Shown here piece after piece: positions 1 through 7,456 of a stretch of 41,482 nt of DNA. Within the stretch, counting starts at the first letter, position 1. Every line of letters starts with the position of its first letter. This stretch comes from Prevotella sp. (GTDB taxonomy: Bacteria; Bacteroidota; Bacteroidia; Bacteroidales; Bacteroidaceae), in NCBI GenBank assembly GCA_017556145.1, contig JAFZCU010000232.1, positions 1 through 41,482 on the forward strand, written 5' to 3'. A program made the position numbers and the translations under genes. The notes below the pieces were generated by a model. It ran no database searches. It was not told the DNA's origin and was given only the letters and a program-made list of their open reading frames with translations.

Positions 1-876
1 GATGTTCAGCATCACCATCGGCACGACGAGACCGTTACCAGCGTCCCTGTCCCAAAGCTTCAGATGATACTTGCTGGCCATCGACACAGCATCATCACCA
101 AGAGCCTCGTAAAAGTCCTGCTGCTCCGTCAGCACATGGTCATAGCGGTACTTGCTGAGGAATGTATTGTATTCCTCCATGATGTCCTCTGTCTTCAGCA
201 ACCGCTGCATCTCTACAGAATCGTAGTGTTTCAGTGTGTGCTGCACATCTTCGAGCTGAGCATTCAACATGTTACCCGTACTGATGATATAATCTCCATT
301 ACCAATCATGTTCCATTCCTGGCCATGCACCAGATTGATGGTCTTGCCGCTCTCCGTGAACAGATTAACGGTTCCGTGTCCTTCGAAATTCACAAAGCAG
401 ACATTCTCGATGGTGTCAATGTCCCCGTCTTTCGAGTAGATGGGGAACTTCCCAAGATTCACGATAGCATTGTCTTTATCGTTAAACAGAAGCAGATAGT
501 CCAAGGTCTGCTGAGCCAAAGAAAGCCTGTCGGCCTTATAATCCTCTTCCGATGACCATCCGGCAACATTGATTTCAGCGTGTTTCCAGAGACTGATGGG
601 ATTCAAGTCTGTGAGCAACAATGCTTCTCTGCCCTTATCACTAAGACTCATCCAACTGATGGCACCTTCGTCCATCAGCTTCTCACTTGTCTGCCACCCC
701 AGCACTTCAAAAATTCTGTTGGCATCATCGTCAAAGACAAACCAATTGTCACCATTCGGGAAAATAACAATGTCATCACGCCAATTCTTTATTCTCGCGC
801 GCTCTTTTCTCAAAGCCCGGATGTCATCCGAGAAAGTCTCGTCATAATCGACGGTATTCATTCTTTCCTGTGTCAT
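1..876 (-). CDS. Accessory element protein of unknown function, truncated by window edge
   Basis: An open frame of 292 codons runs off the left edge with no stop, so only the N-terminal part is visible. The chosen ATG lies 5 bp after the stop of the upstream lipoprotein gene; an in-frame ATG five codons later (861) is an alternative. The protein is soluble, acidic and rich in Asp and Glu, with no signal peptide or membrane segment. Residues around 33-60 (VIFPNGDNWFVF, then DDDANRIFEVLG) have the spacing of hydrophobic residues, Gly-Asp and Asp-Ala seen in MutS domain I, like the protein at 5799-7064, but the FYE triad is absent, so this resemblance is weak. It is the most distal visible gene of the accessory operon that also holds ArdC and the MutS-like gene. 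A role in establishment in a recipient is inferred from position only. The family is not recognised. Confidence 0.7.
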   Translation of the reverse strand, partial: MTQERMNTVDYDETFSDDIRALRKERARIKNWRDDIVIFPNGDNWFVFDDDANRIFEVLGWQTSEKLMDEGAISWMSLSDKGREALLLTDLNPISLWKHAEINVAGWSSEEDYKADRLSLAQQTLDYLLLFNDKDNAIVNLGKFPIYSKDGDIDTIENVCFVNFEGHGTVNLFTESGKTINLVHGQEWNMIGNGDYIISTGNMLNAQLEDVQHTLKHYDSVEMQRLLKTEDIMEEYNTFLSKYRYDHVLTEQQDFYEALGDDAVSMASKYHLKLWDRDAGNGLVVPMVMLNI

Positions 877-881
877 AGTAG

Positions 882-1379
882 TTATGGTAACGGAAACTCG
901 ATAGTCTTGATAATCACACCACCTTCCTTGTCGAAGAAGAACCACCGCTCGGCACGGTAGTTCTGTTCATGGCCGTTATGGACTTCATAGTCTATCTTAA
1001 CCTTCCATCCGCTCCATTCGCCTTTCTTGTCACAATCGAAAAGCATCTGGCGCAAGTCGGCATTGGCTTTCATCTGACGCTCTGCCAATCCGATGACGTA
1101 AGTATCGTTTGGATCAAAGGCAGTCATATTCTGTGTTCGGCTCATAATCTGATCCGTCACTTTCTTCATCGTACCGATTACCGCTTTCTTCTCTTCGGGA
1201 GTAAGGTAGTTGCTTCCGAAAGCCGAATCAGGCTCTGAGATGCCCGTTATCTTCACATCATTACCCTCGCCAATGCTTTGGCGCAGGCTCATTTCAGCCA
1301 GCTTTGCCATTTGCTGGCTTTTGTCCGTACAGGCTGTCAATCCAAGCAGGACAGCCACTGCCAATATCAGTTTCTTCAT
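882..1379 (-). CDS. Small predicted lipoprotein
   Basis: A 165-residue protein beginning with a Lys-Lys hydrophobic signal and a lipobox (LLGLTAC, Cys near residue 17), so it should be lipid-anchored in the inner or outer membrane. The mature part is short and mixed in charge, with a Trp-rich C-terminal stretch (GEWSGWKVKIDYEV) that looks like a small beta domain. No catalytic motif is visible and the family is not recognised. It lies 13 bp downstream of the zinc-ribbon gene and 5 bp upstream of the truncated gene at the window edge, so all three should be co-transcribed. Entry-exclusion or envelope roles are common for lipoproteins in conjugative elements, but nothing in the sequence proves one here. 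Confidence 0.8.
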   Translation of the reverse strand: MKKLILAVAVLLGLTACTDKSQQMAKLAEMSLRQSIGEGNDVKITGISEPDSAFGSNYLTPEEKKAVIGTMKKVTDQIMSRTQNMTAFDPNDTYVIGLAERQMKANADLRQMLFDCDKKGEWSGWKVKIDYEVHNGHEQNYRAERWFFFDKEGGVIIKTIEFPLP

Positions 1380-1392
1380 GTCTTTGTTATCC

Positions 1393-2205
1393 TCAAATCT
1401 TGATAATCTGGTTGTGCTCCTTGTTCAGTCCCAACCGTTTGTAATATACTGCGCCATTGTCCTTGAACAGTTCCAGAACATTGTCGGTCTGTCCGTTTTC
1501 GCAAATCTGCCGAACCTCGTCAGGAGTCACGACATGCCCTGAAATGTTTCTCCAGATATTGAAATGGCAAGGATGCTCAGGATTCTTGTAGTTACTGCAA
1601 TTATAGGCTCTTGGCCCGACATGAATGTCACCACCGCAAACGGGACACTTGGTAATCAGCGATTCCAATGACACACTGCCTTGCTTGTTCAGTTGGAGAG
1701 TAGATGAAAACATATGCCCGTCGTTAGAGGAGAATCCATCTAAAGTCAGAGCCTCTCCAGCAAGGAATGCTTCCACCTCCTCGTCAGTGATCTTTCGGTT
1801 GCAGATGATTCCCAAGATATAGAATGAGCAGCTTTGCTTATGTCCCACATGGTTCTCACAGGCATAGCCCCGGCTGGTCTTTTTAACCCTGCCACCGCAA
1901 ATGGGGCAACGGCCTTTCAGGAAATGTGATTCCAATTCCAGACTCACCTTCCCATGTTCAATGGCAAATCTTGCCTGAAAAGGCTGTCCGCACTTGTTCT
2001 TCATTTCCATCACGTCAGTTCTTCCGTTTGCAAGAAGCTGACTGCAAATCTCCTCAGTCATGTCCACCCCATGCATCTTGTGGTGGATAACGAACTGACA
2101 ACGCCGACCCTCCTTGGTCGTACCGTCGCAACAAAATCCCAGGGTGGTCTCAATCACATTACCACCGCAAACGGGACACTTTCCAATTACTTTCTTTTCT
2201 GTCAT
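1393..2205 (-). CDS. Triple zinc-ribbon protein related to topoisomerase IA C-terminal repeats
   Basis: The protein is built from three tandem modules of about 80-90 residues, each starting with a CPxCGG knuckle and followed by two further cysteines: CPVCGG with GFCCDG and CQF, CPICGG with GYACEN and CSF, CPVCGG with AYNCSN and CHF. This Cys4 pattern followed by a beta-rich stretch resembles the zinc-ribbon repeats at the C terminus of bacterial topoisomerase I/III, which bind single-stranded DNA. The catalytic TOPRIM and tyrosine domains are absent, so it is a stand-alone DNA- or RNA-binding module. I chose the ATG at 2205, nine residues before the first knuckle. A longer frame from 2265 overlaps the preceding gene by 20 bp and adds 20 residues without recognisable content, although a GAGGGG lies in front of it. 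It sits in the accessory operon with the Toprim and ArdC-like genes. Confidence 0.75.
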   Translation of the reverse strand: MTEKKVIGKCPVCGGNVIETTLGFCCDGTTKEGRRCQFVIHHKMHGVDMTEEICSQLLANGRTDVMEMKNKCGQPFQARFAIEHGKVSLELESHFLKGRCPICGGRVKKTSRGYACENHVGHKQSCSFYILGIICNRKITDEEVEAFLAGEALTLDGFSSNDGHMFSSTLQLNKQGSVSLESLITKCPVCGGDIHVGPRAYNCSNYKNPEHPCHFNIWRNISGHVVTPDEVRQICENGQTDNVLELFKDNGAVYYKRLGLNKEHNQIIKI

Positions 2206-2245
2206 TTCTGTCTTATTATCTGTACATATTGTTATTTCGCTATCT

Positions 2246-2968
2246 CTATAGGTACTGCCATTCATATATCAGCCCCTCGACTATTGCCTTGCCTGACATC
2301 ACCGTCGCCCATCCGTCAGGATCAAGTCCATACCAAAGGTCATTCCAGGACATGGTACGAATCTGCCAAGCCAACAGCCATAAGTCGGTATTGATATTCT
2401 CCAGCTTTGTGACTACCTCGTTGGCTATGTAGTACCGTTCTGCCGAGTTCAGGAGGTTTACCTTGTGCTTCTTGTTCACAGGATTACCTTTTTCATCGTA
2501 GTCTGATACGTTGTAGCTGCCACTTGTCACCAACTGTTTCATAAACGGGTAGAGACTTGCCATCTGTGTGGTTGCATCCGTCAACTCGTCTGAAACCAGC
2601 ATGGCAATGGCCGTACCTTTCAGATGACCAGGCAAGGACTTTCTGACGAGATTCATGTTCTGAGGAATCTCCGTCGTCACCAGCTCTGCAGCCCGCTTAA
2701 TCTGATAGAGGTTCTGCATAGCACCCTGCGCATTCTGGAGATAATCCAGCATTTGGTCCTCCACCTTGTGCATTCTGTCCATTGCCACTGTCACAGCCGT
2801 TTCAGCGGCGATAATCTTCTTCTGGGTCTTCTCGCGCTTGCTGAAAAGGCGGTTCAGCATAGCACTTTGCGCAGCAACAGCACCCGTCAATGCAGGGTCT
2901 ATCTGCTGTGCAAAGCATCCGCTGGAGAAAACCAAGAGGGAAAGTAAACTGACTAATTCTCTTTTCAT
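2246..2968 (-). CDS. Secreted TraI/VirB5-like conjugation protein (displaced paralogue)
   Basis: A 240-residue exported protein with a signal peptide ending near GCFAQQ. The mature part is long and helical (KREKTQKKIIAAETAVTV and following heptad-like stretches), as in TrbJ/VirB5-type minor pilus or TraI (DUF4141-like) proteins of Bacteroides elements. It resembles the proteins at 19940-20692 and 19269-19943: same length, same all-helical layout, and a C terminus with GW or SW, then GK, then GLI-x-x-W (GKAIVEGLIYEWQYL here, GKNLVEGLINDWEGL in the 19940 gene). It is encoded in the accessory operon, about 17 kb from the tra cluster where its relatives lie, 12 bp after the Toprim gene. A periplasmic role in the transfer apparatus is inferred from the paralogy. 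A Cys in the signal region (SSGCFA) also allows lipoprotein processing. Confidence 0.75.
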   Translation of the reverse strand: MKRELVSLLSLLVFSSGCFAQQIDPALTGAVAAQSAMLNRLFSKREKTQKKIIAAETAVTVAMDRMHKVEDQMLDYLQNAQGAMQNLYQIKRAAELVTTEIPQNMNLVRKSLPGHLKGTAIAMLVSDELTDATTQMASLYPFMKQLVTSGSYNVSDYDEKGNPVNKKHKVNLLNSAERYYIANEVVTKLENINTDLWLLAWQIRTMSWNDLWYGLDPDGWATVMSGKAIVEGLIYEWQYL

Positions 2969-2980
2969 AAATTCTTGTAT

Positions 2981-4186
2981 TTAGGGATTAAACTTCATTC
3001 CTGCAGCTCGTTCCTCTGCCAGTTTTTCGTTGCGCTGGAACTTATTAGGCAGAGCCATCGCCTCCATCGGCTTATTCATCACCTGGTCATTCCAGTCCTT
3101 GAAAGCCTTAGCAGGTTTCCACATATCAACCTTGGTACCCAAATCCATGAAAGAAGACAGATCCTTCATTGAAGCTGTTTCTCGGTTCAATAGGTGTTCC
3201 TTGCCGTTGACTGTTACATGAATGGCATCTGTTGCATTGACGATATTGAGGTGTACGCCCTGCATCAGCCCGGCCAAGCGCATACCATAGATACGCCCAG
3301 GGATGTCGTTGTCAAAGCAGTCAACGGCACGGGCATCAGCGTACTTTCGCATGATGCCAGTAACCTGCTGATTAGAGAGAGCACCGCCAAGCGACACAAA
3401 AACGGAACTTTTGGGGTCAAGCTTCAGTCGGTTGAACTGATAGAATGCCATGACATCAAAGCCACTTTCTGCGAAATACACATTCTTAACGTCAAGTGGA
3501 TTCTTGCCACCGGTCATGTCAACTATCCATGCTCCTTGCGAGGAATTAGTGCCTGCAGCCTTACTCTTGAACTTGTTATAGCCTCGTATCTCGTACCCTG
3601 CAACCTCACCTGTTTCCGGTAGCGTGTAGGGAAATCCAAGATTGAAGTTGTTGAATTTTGTGGCGTTCAAGTCCTTTATGCGATTCAGAAAAGGTGCAAA
3701 CGCTTCCACTGTTTCCTGACGGATGCCGCGAGGCTCAAAATAAGTCATCACATGATGCATACTATCCTTGGCAGGAGTGATCATCCAGCGTTTTGGGTCA
3801 AAAACCTGGTTATCGACATATCCAGCCTTTTCAAGATACTTCCCGTCACCATAGTCAGGAATAGGCTCGTCGGCAAACTTGGCCATCACACGTATGATGG
3901 TGTCCCACTTGTCTTTTCCTGTAATAGAAAAGCCATTGATATTCTCCTGAATGAAGTCGATCACATCACCGCCTTTGGAACCGTTGCGGTGGAAAAATGT
4001 CTGTGCCTCCTTGATTTTAGGATTCCGAATCACCACCGTATCAGTATGGCCACCTCTTCCATCAGGCAGGGACATCTCGATGAACTTGCCCACACCAGCA
4101 CCCCTGTTCAGGCGGTAGCCCAGTGAATATGCAATATCATCCACGCCCACTTTCTTTTTAAGATCGTTGAAATTCAAACCTTCCAT
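2981..4186 (-). CDS. Toprim-domain (DUF3991-type) primase-like protein
   Basis: A 401-residue protein. The N-terminal part (DIAYSLGYRLNRGAG, then FFHRNGSKGGDVIDFIQ) matches the DUF3991-type domain that stands where DnaG has its zinc-binding domain. The middle (about 230-310) is a Toprim fold: the acidic strand VYFAESGFDVMAF supplies the Glu, and AVDCFDNDIPGRIYG supplies the DxD-like pair, the metal-binding residues of primases and topoisomerases. No helicase part is present. Such proteins are frequent in Bacteroides conjugative elements and may prime the complementary strand of transferred ssDNA, though that activity is inferred. It follows the ArdC-like gene by 32 bp and precedes the TraI-like paralogue by 12 bp, within one operon. 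Confidence 0.85.
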   Translation of the reverse strand: MEGLNFNDLKKKVGVDDIAYSLGYRLNRGAGVGKFIEMSLPDGRGGHTDTVVIRNPKIKEAQTFFHRNGSKGGDVIDFIQENINGFSITGKDKWDTIIRVMAKFADEPIPDYGDGKYLEKAGYVDNQVFDPKRWMITPAKDSMHHVMTYFEPRGIRQETVEAFAPFLNRIKDLNATKFNNFNLGFPYTLPETGEVAGYEIRGYNKFKSKAAGTNSSQGAWIVDMTGGKNPLDVKNVYFAESGFDVMAFYQFNRLKLDPKSSVFVSLGGALSNQQVTGIMRKYADARAVDCFDNDIPGRIYGMRLAGLMQGVHLNIVNATDAIHVTVNGKEHLLNRETASMKDLSSFMDLGTKVDMWKPAKAFKDWNDQVMNKPMEAMALPNKFQRNEKLAEERAAGMKFNP

Positions 4187-4218
4187 ATTCTCCTGAAAAC
4201 TAATCTTTATGAAATTAA

Positions 4219-5544
4219 CTAACCTATTTTGATAGCCCTTTCCCGTTGCTTTGATATGGAGTTGATTTCGCTGGCATAGCTGCTATTGAGCGTGGAACTC
4301 AGCAATCTCTGTTTTTCCCTGCCTTCCGGCAATGAGAAATAGCGAATGCCAATCTCACGGGCTACAGGTTTCATTTCCAGTTCCGTACCTTTGATGGTTG
4401 CACGAGCCGCAAACTCACCATTCTTCTGCTTCACAATGGCTGCATTCTCGAACTTCGGGCCAACAGCTTCCAACTTAGCATCCTTCATTCCTAGAATGGG
4501 AGTCTCGCCAATGGCTATCTTCTGCTGGTCAATTTTGTCCAAGAGCATGTTTGAAGCTTTGTTTACATCAGAGAGAATACCCAGAATCACTTTCGGATTC
4601 TCACGGAGGTTCTGAATCCAGCCTTGGATATAAGCCGTGTTGTTGTCGAGTATTCGCTTGTCGAAGCCAAGAGAGTTGCCGACAACAGCAGCTGTCATTT
4701 CTGCCACATATTCCTCATGGCCGTATTGGGTATCGCCGAACTGCTTACCCTTGACACGGTTCAGACGTTCAGGTGTTCCTGTGGAATGTGTGGCTTCATG
4801 GAGAAACGTCGAGTAGTATTCCATGCCATCCTTATACACCTCTTCGGGCGTGGAACTGATGTTGAACTGTGATTTCATCGGAATCACAATTCTGTCCAAT
4901 GAGGGAGAAAAGGATGCACCAGGAGCCAGTTGGTCGTACTGCACAGGGCAGACCCATTCCTGACGCTGAAGCATACGGTCAATGGCCGCATTGACATACA
5001 TCCCCTTGTCATCACGCATTTCAGGAGCCATGAAACGCTGCTGGAGCTGCTCATACTTTTGTGGATTCACTTCGGCAAGATTGGTCTGATCGACATTAAA
5101 CTCCTTATAGACGCGGAGAATAGGCGTAGCATCCAAAGCCTTGCGCTCCTCACGGGTCATGGCATCCAGCGTGTCCTTGTCAATACGCTTGCCGTTCTGG
5201 TCTTTATAGACCAAATCCCAAAAGATGACAGGCATGGACTCCGCACCCTTGTTGATACGGAGTCCCATGTTCTGTGCCTGAAGGAAAGTCATGTATAGCG
5301 GCATCTTGTAGCCGTGCATGGCTGTGTCAAGTTGGAGGAAGAAGGAATTTCCACCGTTCAAAGTACCGCTGACGATGTTTTGAGGCAGACCATAGCTGCC
5401 GTAACCGTCAATCCAGCCCTTCTTCCAGTGGCTCTCCTTCATTTCCTCCATTCGGGCAATCATCATATCGGCAAACTTCTCTATCGCAAGCTGCGTCTGC
5501 GGCTTGCTGTCACCGTCATTATGATTATACTTTCTGTTCTGCAT
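4219..5544 (-). CDS. ArdC-type antirestriction protein, ssDNA-binding domain plus zincin metallopeptidase
   Basis: A 441-residue protein. The N-terminal ArdC_N-type domain (about residues 20-125) has the signature LPQNIVSGTLNGGNSFFL and an MTFLQAQNMGLRINKGAES strand. The C-terminal domain (about 200-340) is a zincin peptidase with the active-site HEATH near residue 248, followed by STGTPERLNR and a downstream EEYVAEMTA that probably provides the third zinc ligand. ArdC proteins bind ssDNA and protect incoming plasmid DNA from host restriction. The longer tail after the peptidase (about 340-441) is specific to Bacteroidota homologues as far as I can judge. It is located in the accessory operon, 6 bp after the 68-residue gene. 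All key residues are intact, so I expect it to be functional. Confidence 0.9.
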   Translation of the reverse strand: MQNRKYNHNDGDSKPQTQLAIEKFADMMIARMEEMKESHWKKGWIDGYGSYGLPQNIVSGTLNGGNSFFLQLDTAMHGYKMPLYMTFLQAQNMGLRINKGAESMPVIFWDLVYKDQNGKRIDKDTLDAMTREERKALDATPILRVYKEFNVDQTNLAEVNPQKYEQLQQRFMAPEMRDDKGMYVNAAIDRMLQRQEWVCPVQYDQLAPGASFSPSLDRIVIPMKSQFNISSTPEEVYKDGMEYYSTFLHEATHSTGTPERLNRVKGKQFGDTQYGHEEYVAEMTAAVVGNSLGFDKRILDNNTAYIQGWIQNLRENPKVILGILSDVNKASNMLLDKIDQQKIAIGETPILGMKDAKLEAVGPKFENAAIVKQKNGEFAARATIKGTELEMKPVAREIGIRYFSLPEGREKQRLLSSTLNSSYASEINSISKQRERAIKIG

Positions 5545-5550
5545 AGCCGA

Positions 5551-5757
5551 TTACATCGTTACTATTTGCTCCATGACCTTCTCGTCGGTCATCTCCACAT
5601 ACAGTTCAGCGTTAGTCTCAGTCGGCTCCTCGCCATGATCCTGGCACCACTGCTTATAGTCCTCGGCATCATCGCCCTTCAGAAGAAAGTCAAGCCAGCC
5701 TATTTTGCCGTCCTGCTTCATCTGCACCAGTTCATCGTAGCTAATATTCTGTTCCAT
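5551..5757 (-). CDS. Small acidic protein of unknown function
   Basis: A 68-residue, strongly acidic protein (MEQNISYDELVQMKQDG, then DDAEDYKQWCQDHGEEPTET). It has no signal peptide, membrane segment or metal motif. The start is fixed by the absence of other in-frame start codons nearby and by the 41 bp gap after the MutS-like gene. The stop lies 6 bp before the ArdC-like gene, which suggests translational coupling. Small acidic proteins next to antirestriction genes sometimes mimic DNA, but this one is not recognisable as a known ArdA-type mimic, so that is only a possibility. Co-expression with the MutS-like and ArdC-like genes is the firmest statement. Confidence 0.8.
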   Translation of the reverse strand: MEQNISYDELVQMKQDGKIGWLDFLLKGDDAEDYKQWCQDHGEEPTETNAELYVEMTDEKVMEQIVTM

Positions 5758-5798
5758 AATGATTTCTTTTTAATGGTGATACATATTCAAGGTTCTCT

Positions 5799-7064
5799 TT
5801 ACAGCTTCAGTCCCTGACTGACTTCCTGCTTCACCCCCATCTTCTCATTGATTTCGGGCGTTAGATATTTCGCGGCTAACTGCTGACGGGTAGCCGTCTT
5901 TGCATGGAATAGCGAATAGCCATCATCAAAACTCAGCTCTTTCTTGGCGGTAACACCACGATCGCCCATGTCTGCAGAGATACGCCACTTGTTATCAGCA
6001 TCCTTTGAGACGCGGATATCCTTGATCTCTGCTCCTTCAGGGAGTTTGAACTGTTCATAGTGTGATGCGAGATGCAGGCGTTGTCCCAGATTGTTTTCGA
6101 CAAGCTGCTTGGGAGTAGTAACACGATCGAAGTATGCATTAAGGTCGTGGTTGTTCAATGGAGTGGACATCTTCTGCTCGCCAACCTGTGCGTAGAGCAT
6201 CCATTTCCCAAAGTTCTGGCTTTGCTGGTTAGCCTCCTTGTAGACATTCATCTTGTCGATGGTACGTCCATCAGAGAGAATGGTTGCAGCCTTGTATTCC
6301 TCTGCAGGAATCTGTTTCATCAGCTTGGTAGGATAGTAGGTCTGCATCAGTTGCTCAACAGTCCTCTCCTTCTTGCTGTAGGCAGCAACATCATCAGCAG
6401 ACATCTTCTGGGGATGAAGTTCCTTACCGTCTATCTTAGCGGTAAAGAACCAGTCTTCCGGATTCTTGTTCGACTGGTAGGCATGGGCATGAGTGACCTT
6501 GCCACCATTGACAGTCACCATCTGCGGCTCACGGTGCTGCTTCTCGCCTTGCTCTGTCTTTTCAGTTTTCTCTGTTGCTTTGCCTACGGGCTTTTCCGTA
6601 AGATTCTGTTCCTTCTGTTTCAAGTCTGCAGGAGAAACTTTCTCTGTCACCTTTGCCTCAATCTCGTCCACAATGGCGATGCGTACACCGGCTCTTACGA
6701 GTTTCGGCAAATAGCTGTCAAGGGCATGGTGTGGGAACCCTGCTAACTGCTCACCCTGAGATTTGTCCTGCGGTTTTGTTAAGGTAATGCCCAGAATCTT
6801 GGATGCTTTTTGAGCATCTTCATTCACGGTTTCATAGAAATCGCCCTTGCGGAAGAGCAGCATTGCGTCGGGGTGCTTTTCCTTCAAGGAAGTGTACTGC
6901 TCTGCCAAAGAGGGCGTCTTGTCTGTCTTGCTGACGGATTCTGACTTGGCTTTGACTTCTGTCTCTGCCTCATTCTTTGCTGCGGGATGTTTTACGGACT
7001 TGGCCTTTGCCTCTGTCTGGACAGACTCCTGCTGCGTCTCATCTTTTACTTTTTTCTTTGCCAT
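5799..7064 (-). CDS. MutS domain-I (mismatch-recognition) protein lacking the ATPase, with C-terminal repeats
   Basis: A 421-residue protein. After a Lys/Glu/Ala-rich disordered start (1-50), residues about 52-140 match MutS domain I: LAEQYTSLKEKHPDAMLLF, then RKGDFYETVNEDAQKASKIL, AGFPHHALDSYLPKLV and IAIVDEIEA. The GDFYE segment keeps the Phe-x-Glu pair that MutS inserts at mismatches. The MutS connector, lever, clamp and ATPase domains are all absent. After a charged linker come three repeats of about 75 residues with the pattern aromatic-x-x-A-x-hydrophobic-G, then D-x-x-A/G-Y, then QL-x-x-x-Y/N-L (near 205-250, 285-330 and 355-405). These are of the type seen in DUF3945-like proteins. 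It heads the part of the accessory operon leading to ArdC. Annotation as a mismatch repair enzyme would be wrong; binding of distorted or hemimethylated transferred DNA is a guess. Confidence 0.85.
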   Translation of the reverse strand: MAKKKVKDETQQESVQTEAKAKSVKHPAAKNEAETEVKAKSESVSKTDKTPSLAEQYTSLKEKHPDAMLLFRKGDFYETVNEDAQKASKILGITLTKPQDKSQGEQLAGFPHHALDSYLPKLVRAGVRIAIVDEIEAKVTEKVSPADLKQKEQNLTEKPVGKATEKTEKTEQGEKQHREPQMVTVNGGKVTHAHAYQSNKNPEDWFFTAKIDGKELHPQKMSADDVAAYSKKERTVEQLMQTYYPTKLMKQIPAEEYKAATILSDGRTIDKMNVYKEANQQSQNFGKWMLYAQVGEQKMSTPLNNHDLNAYFDRVTTPKQLVENNLGQRLHLASHYEQFKLPEGAEIKDIRVSKDADNKWRISADMGDRGVTAKKELSFDDGYSLFHAKTATRQQLAAKYLTPEINEKMGVKQEVSQGLKL

Positions 7065-7456
7065 AATCTCTTTTTATTGTTGTTGATATAAGGTGAATCA
7101 AAAACACTAAAAACTGGGTATATACTCACACTGACATTCAGCGGCAAATCCCAAAGATTATGCATGGAAACAAAACTGTGCCACACTTGCCCGTTTCTCT
7201 CAACGGGCCGTGGAAACCCTGCCAATCCCGCATATAGGACTGGCAAGGTGGGGAATAAAAGGTATGGCAACATTGTATTCAGGCATAACTTTTTAGGGAA
7301 ATGCGCCATTGCCTAACTCTAGGCAATCAGGGAATACAATTTAAAGTCCCCACATTATGGCACCCGGATATCGGGCTTTGTGGTTTTAATATTAAAGGAA
7401 CCCATTAATGGTGCAAATTGTTGTCTTGTATACTATATTATATATAGGTATAAAGC
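7065..7456 (-). promoter_or_regulatory. 392 bp structured noncoding region with hairpins, palindromes and an iteron-like copy
   Basis: No convincing gene lies here. Visible structure: a perfect 7 bp hairpin GCCCGTT/AACGGGC (7189-7208), an imperfect hairpin TGCCA/TGGCA (7220-7245), a perfect 8 bp hairpin ATTGCCTA-ACTC-TAGGCAAT (7308-7327), and two palindromes, TTTAATATTAAA (7385-7396) and CCATTAATGG (7402-7411). An iteron-like sequence lies at 7287-7308, and a block at 7109-7150 resembles 30280-30321. No TAnnTTTG element was found in minus orientation, so the MutS-like gene may be read from the promoter near 8268. A cis-acting replication, partition or regulatory site is likely, but which one cannot be told. 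Confidence 0.6.

Noticed and set aside
5799-7064. Functional mismatch repair MutS
   Set aside because: Only domain I is present; the ATPase and clamp are missing.
7046-7309. Minus-strand frame of 87 codons in the noncoding gap
   Set aside because: It overlaps the start of the MutS-like gene, spans two hairpins and shows no protein-like pattern.
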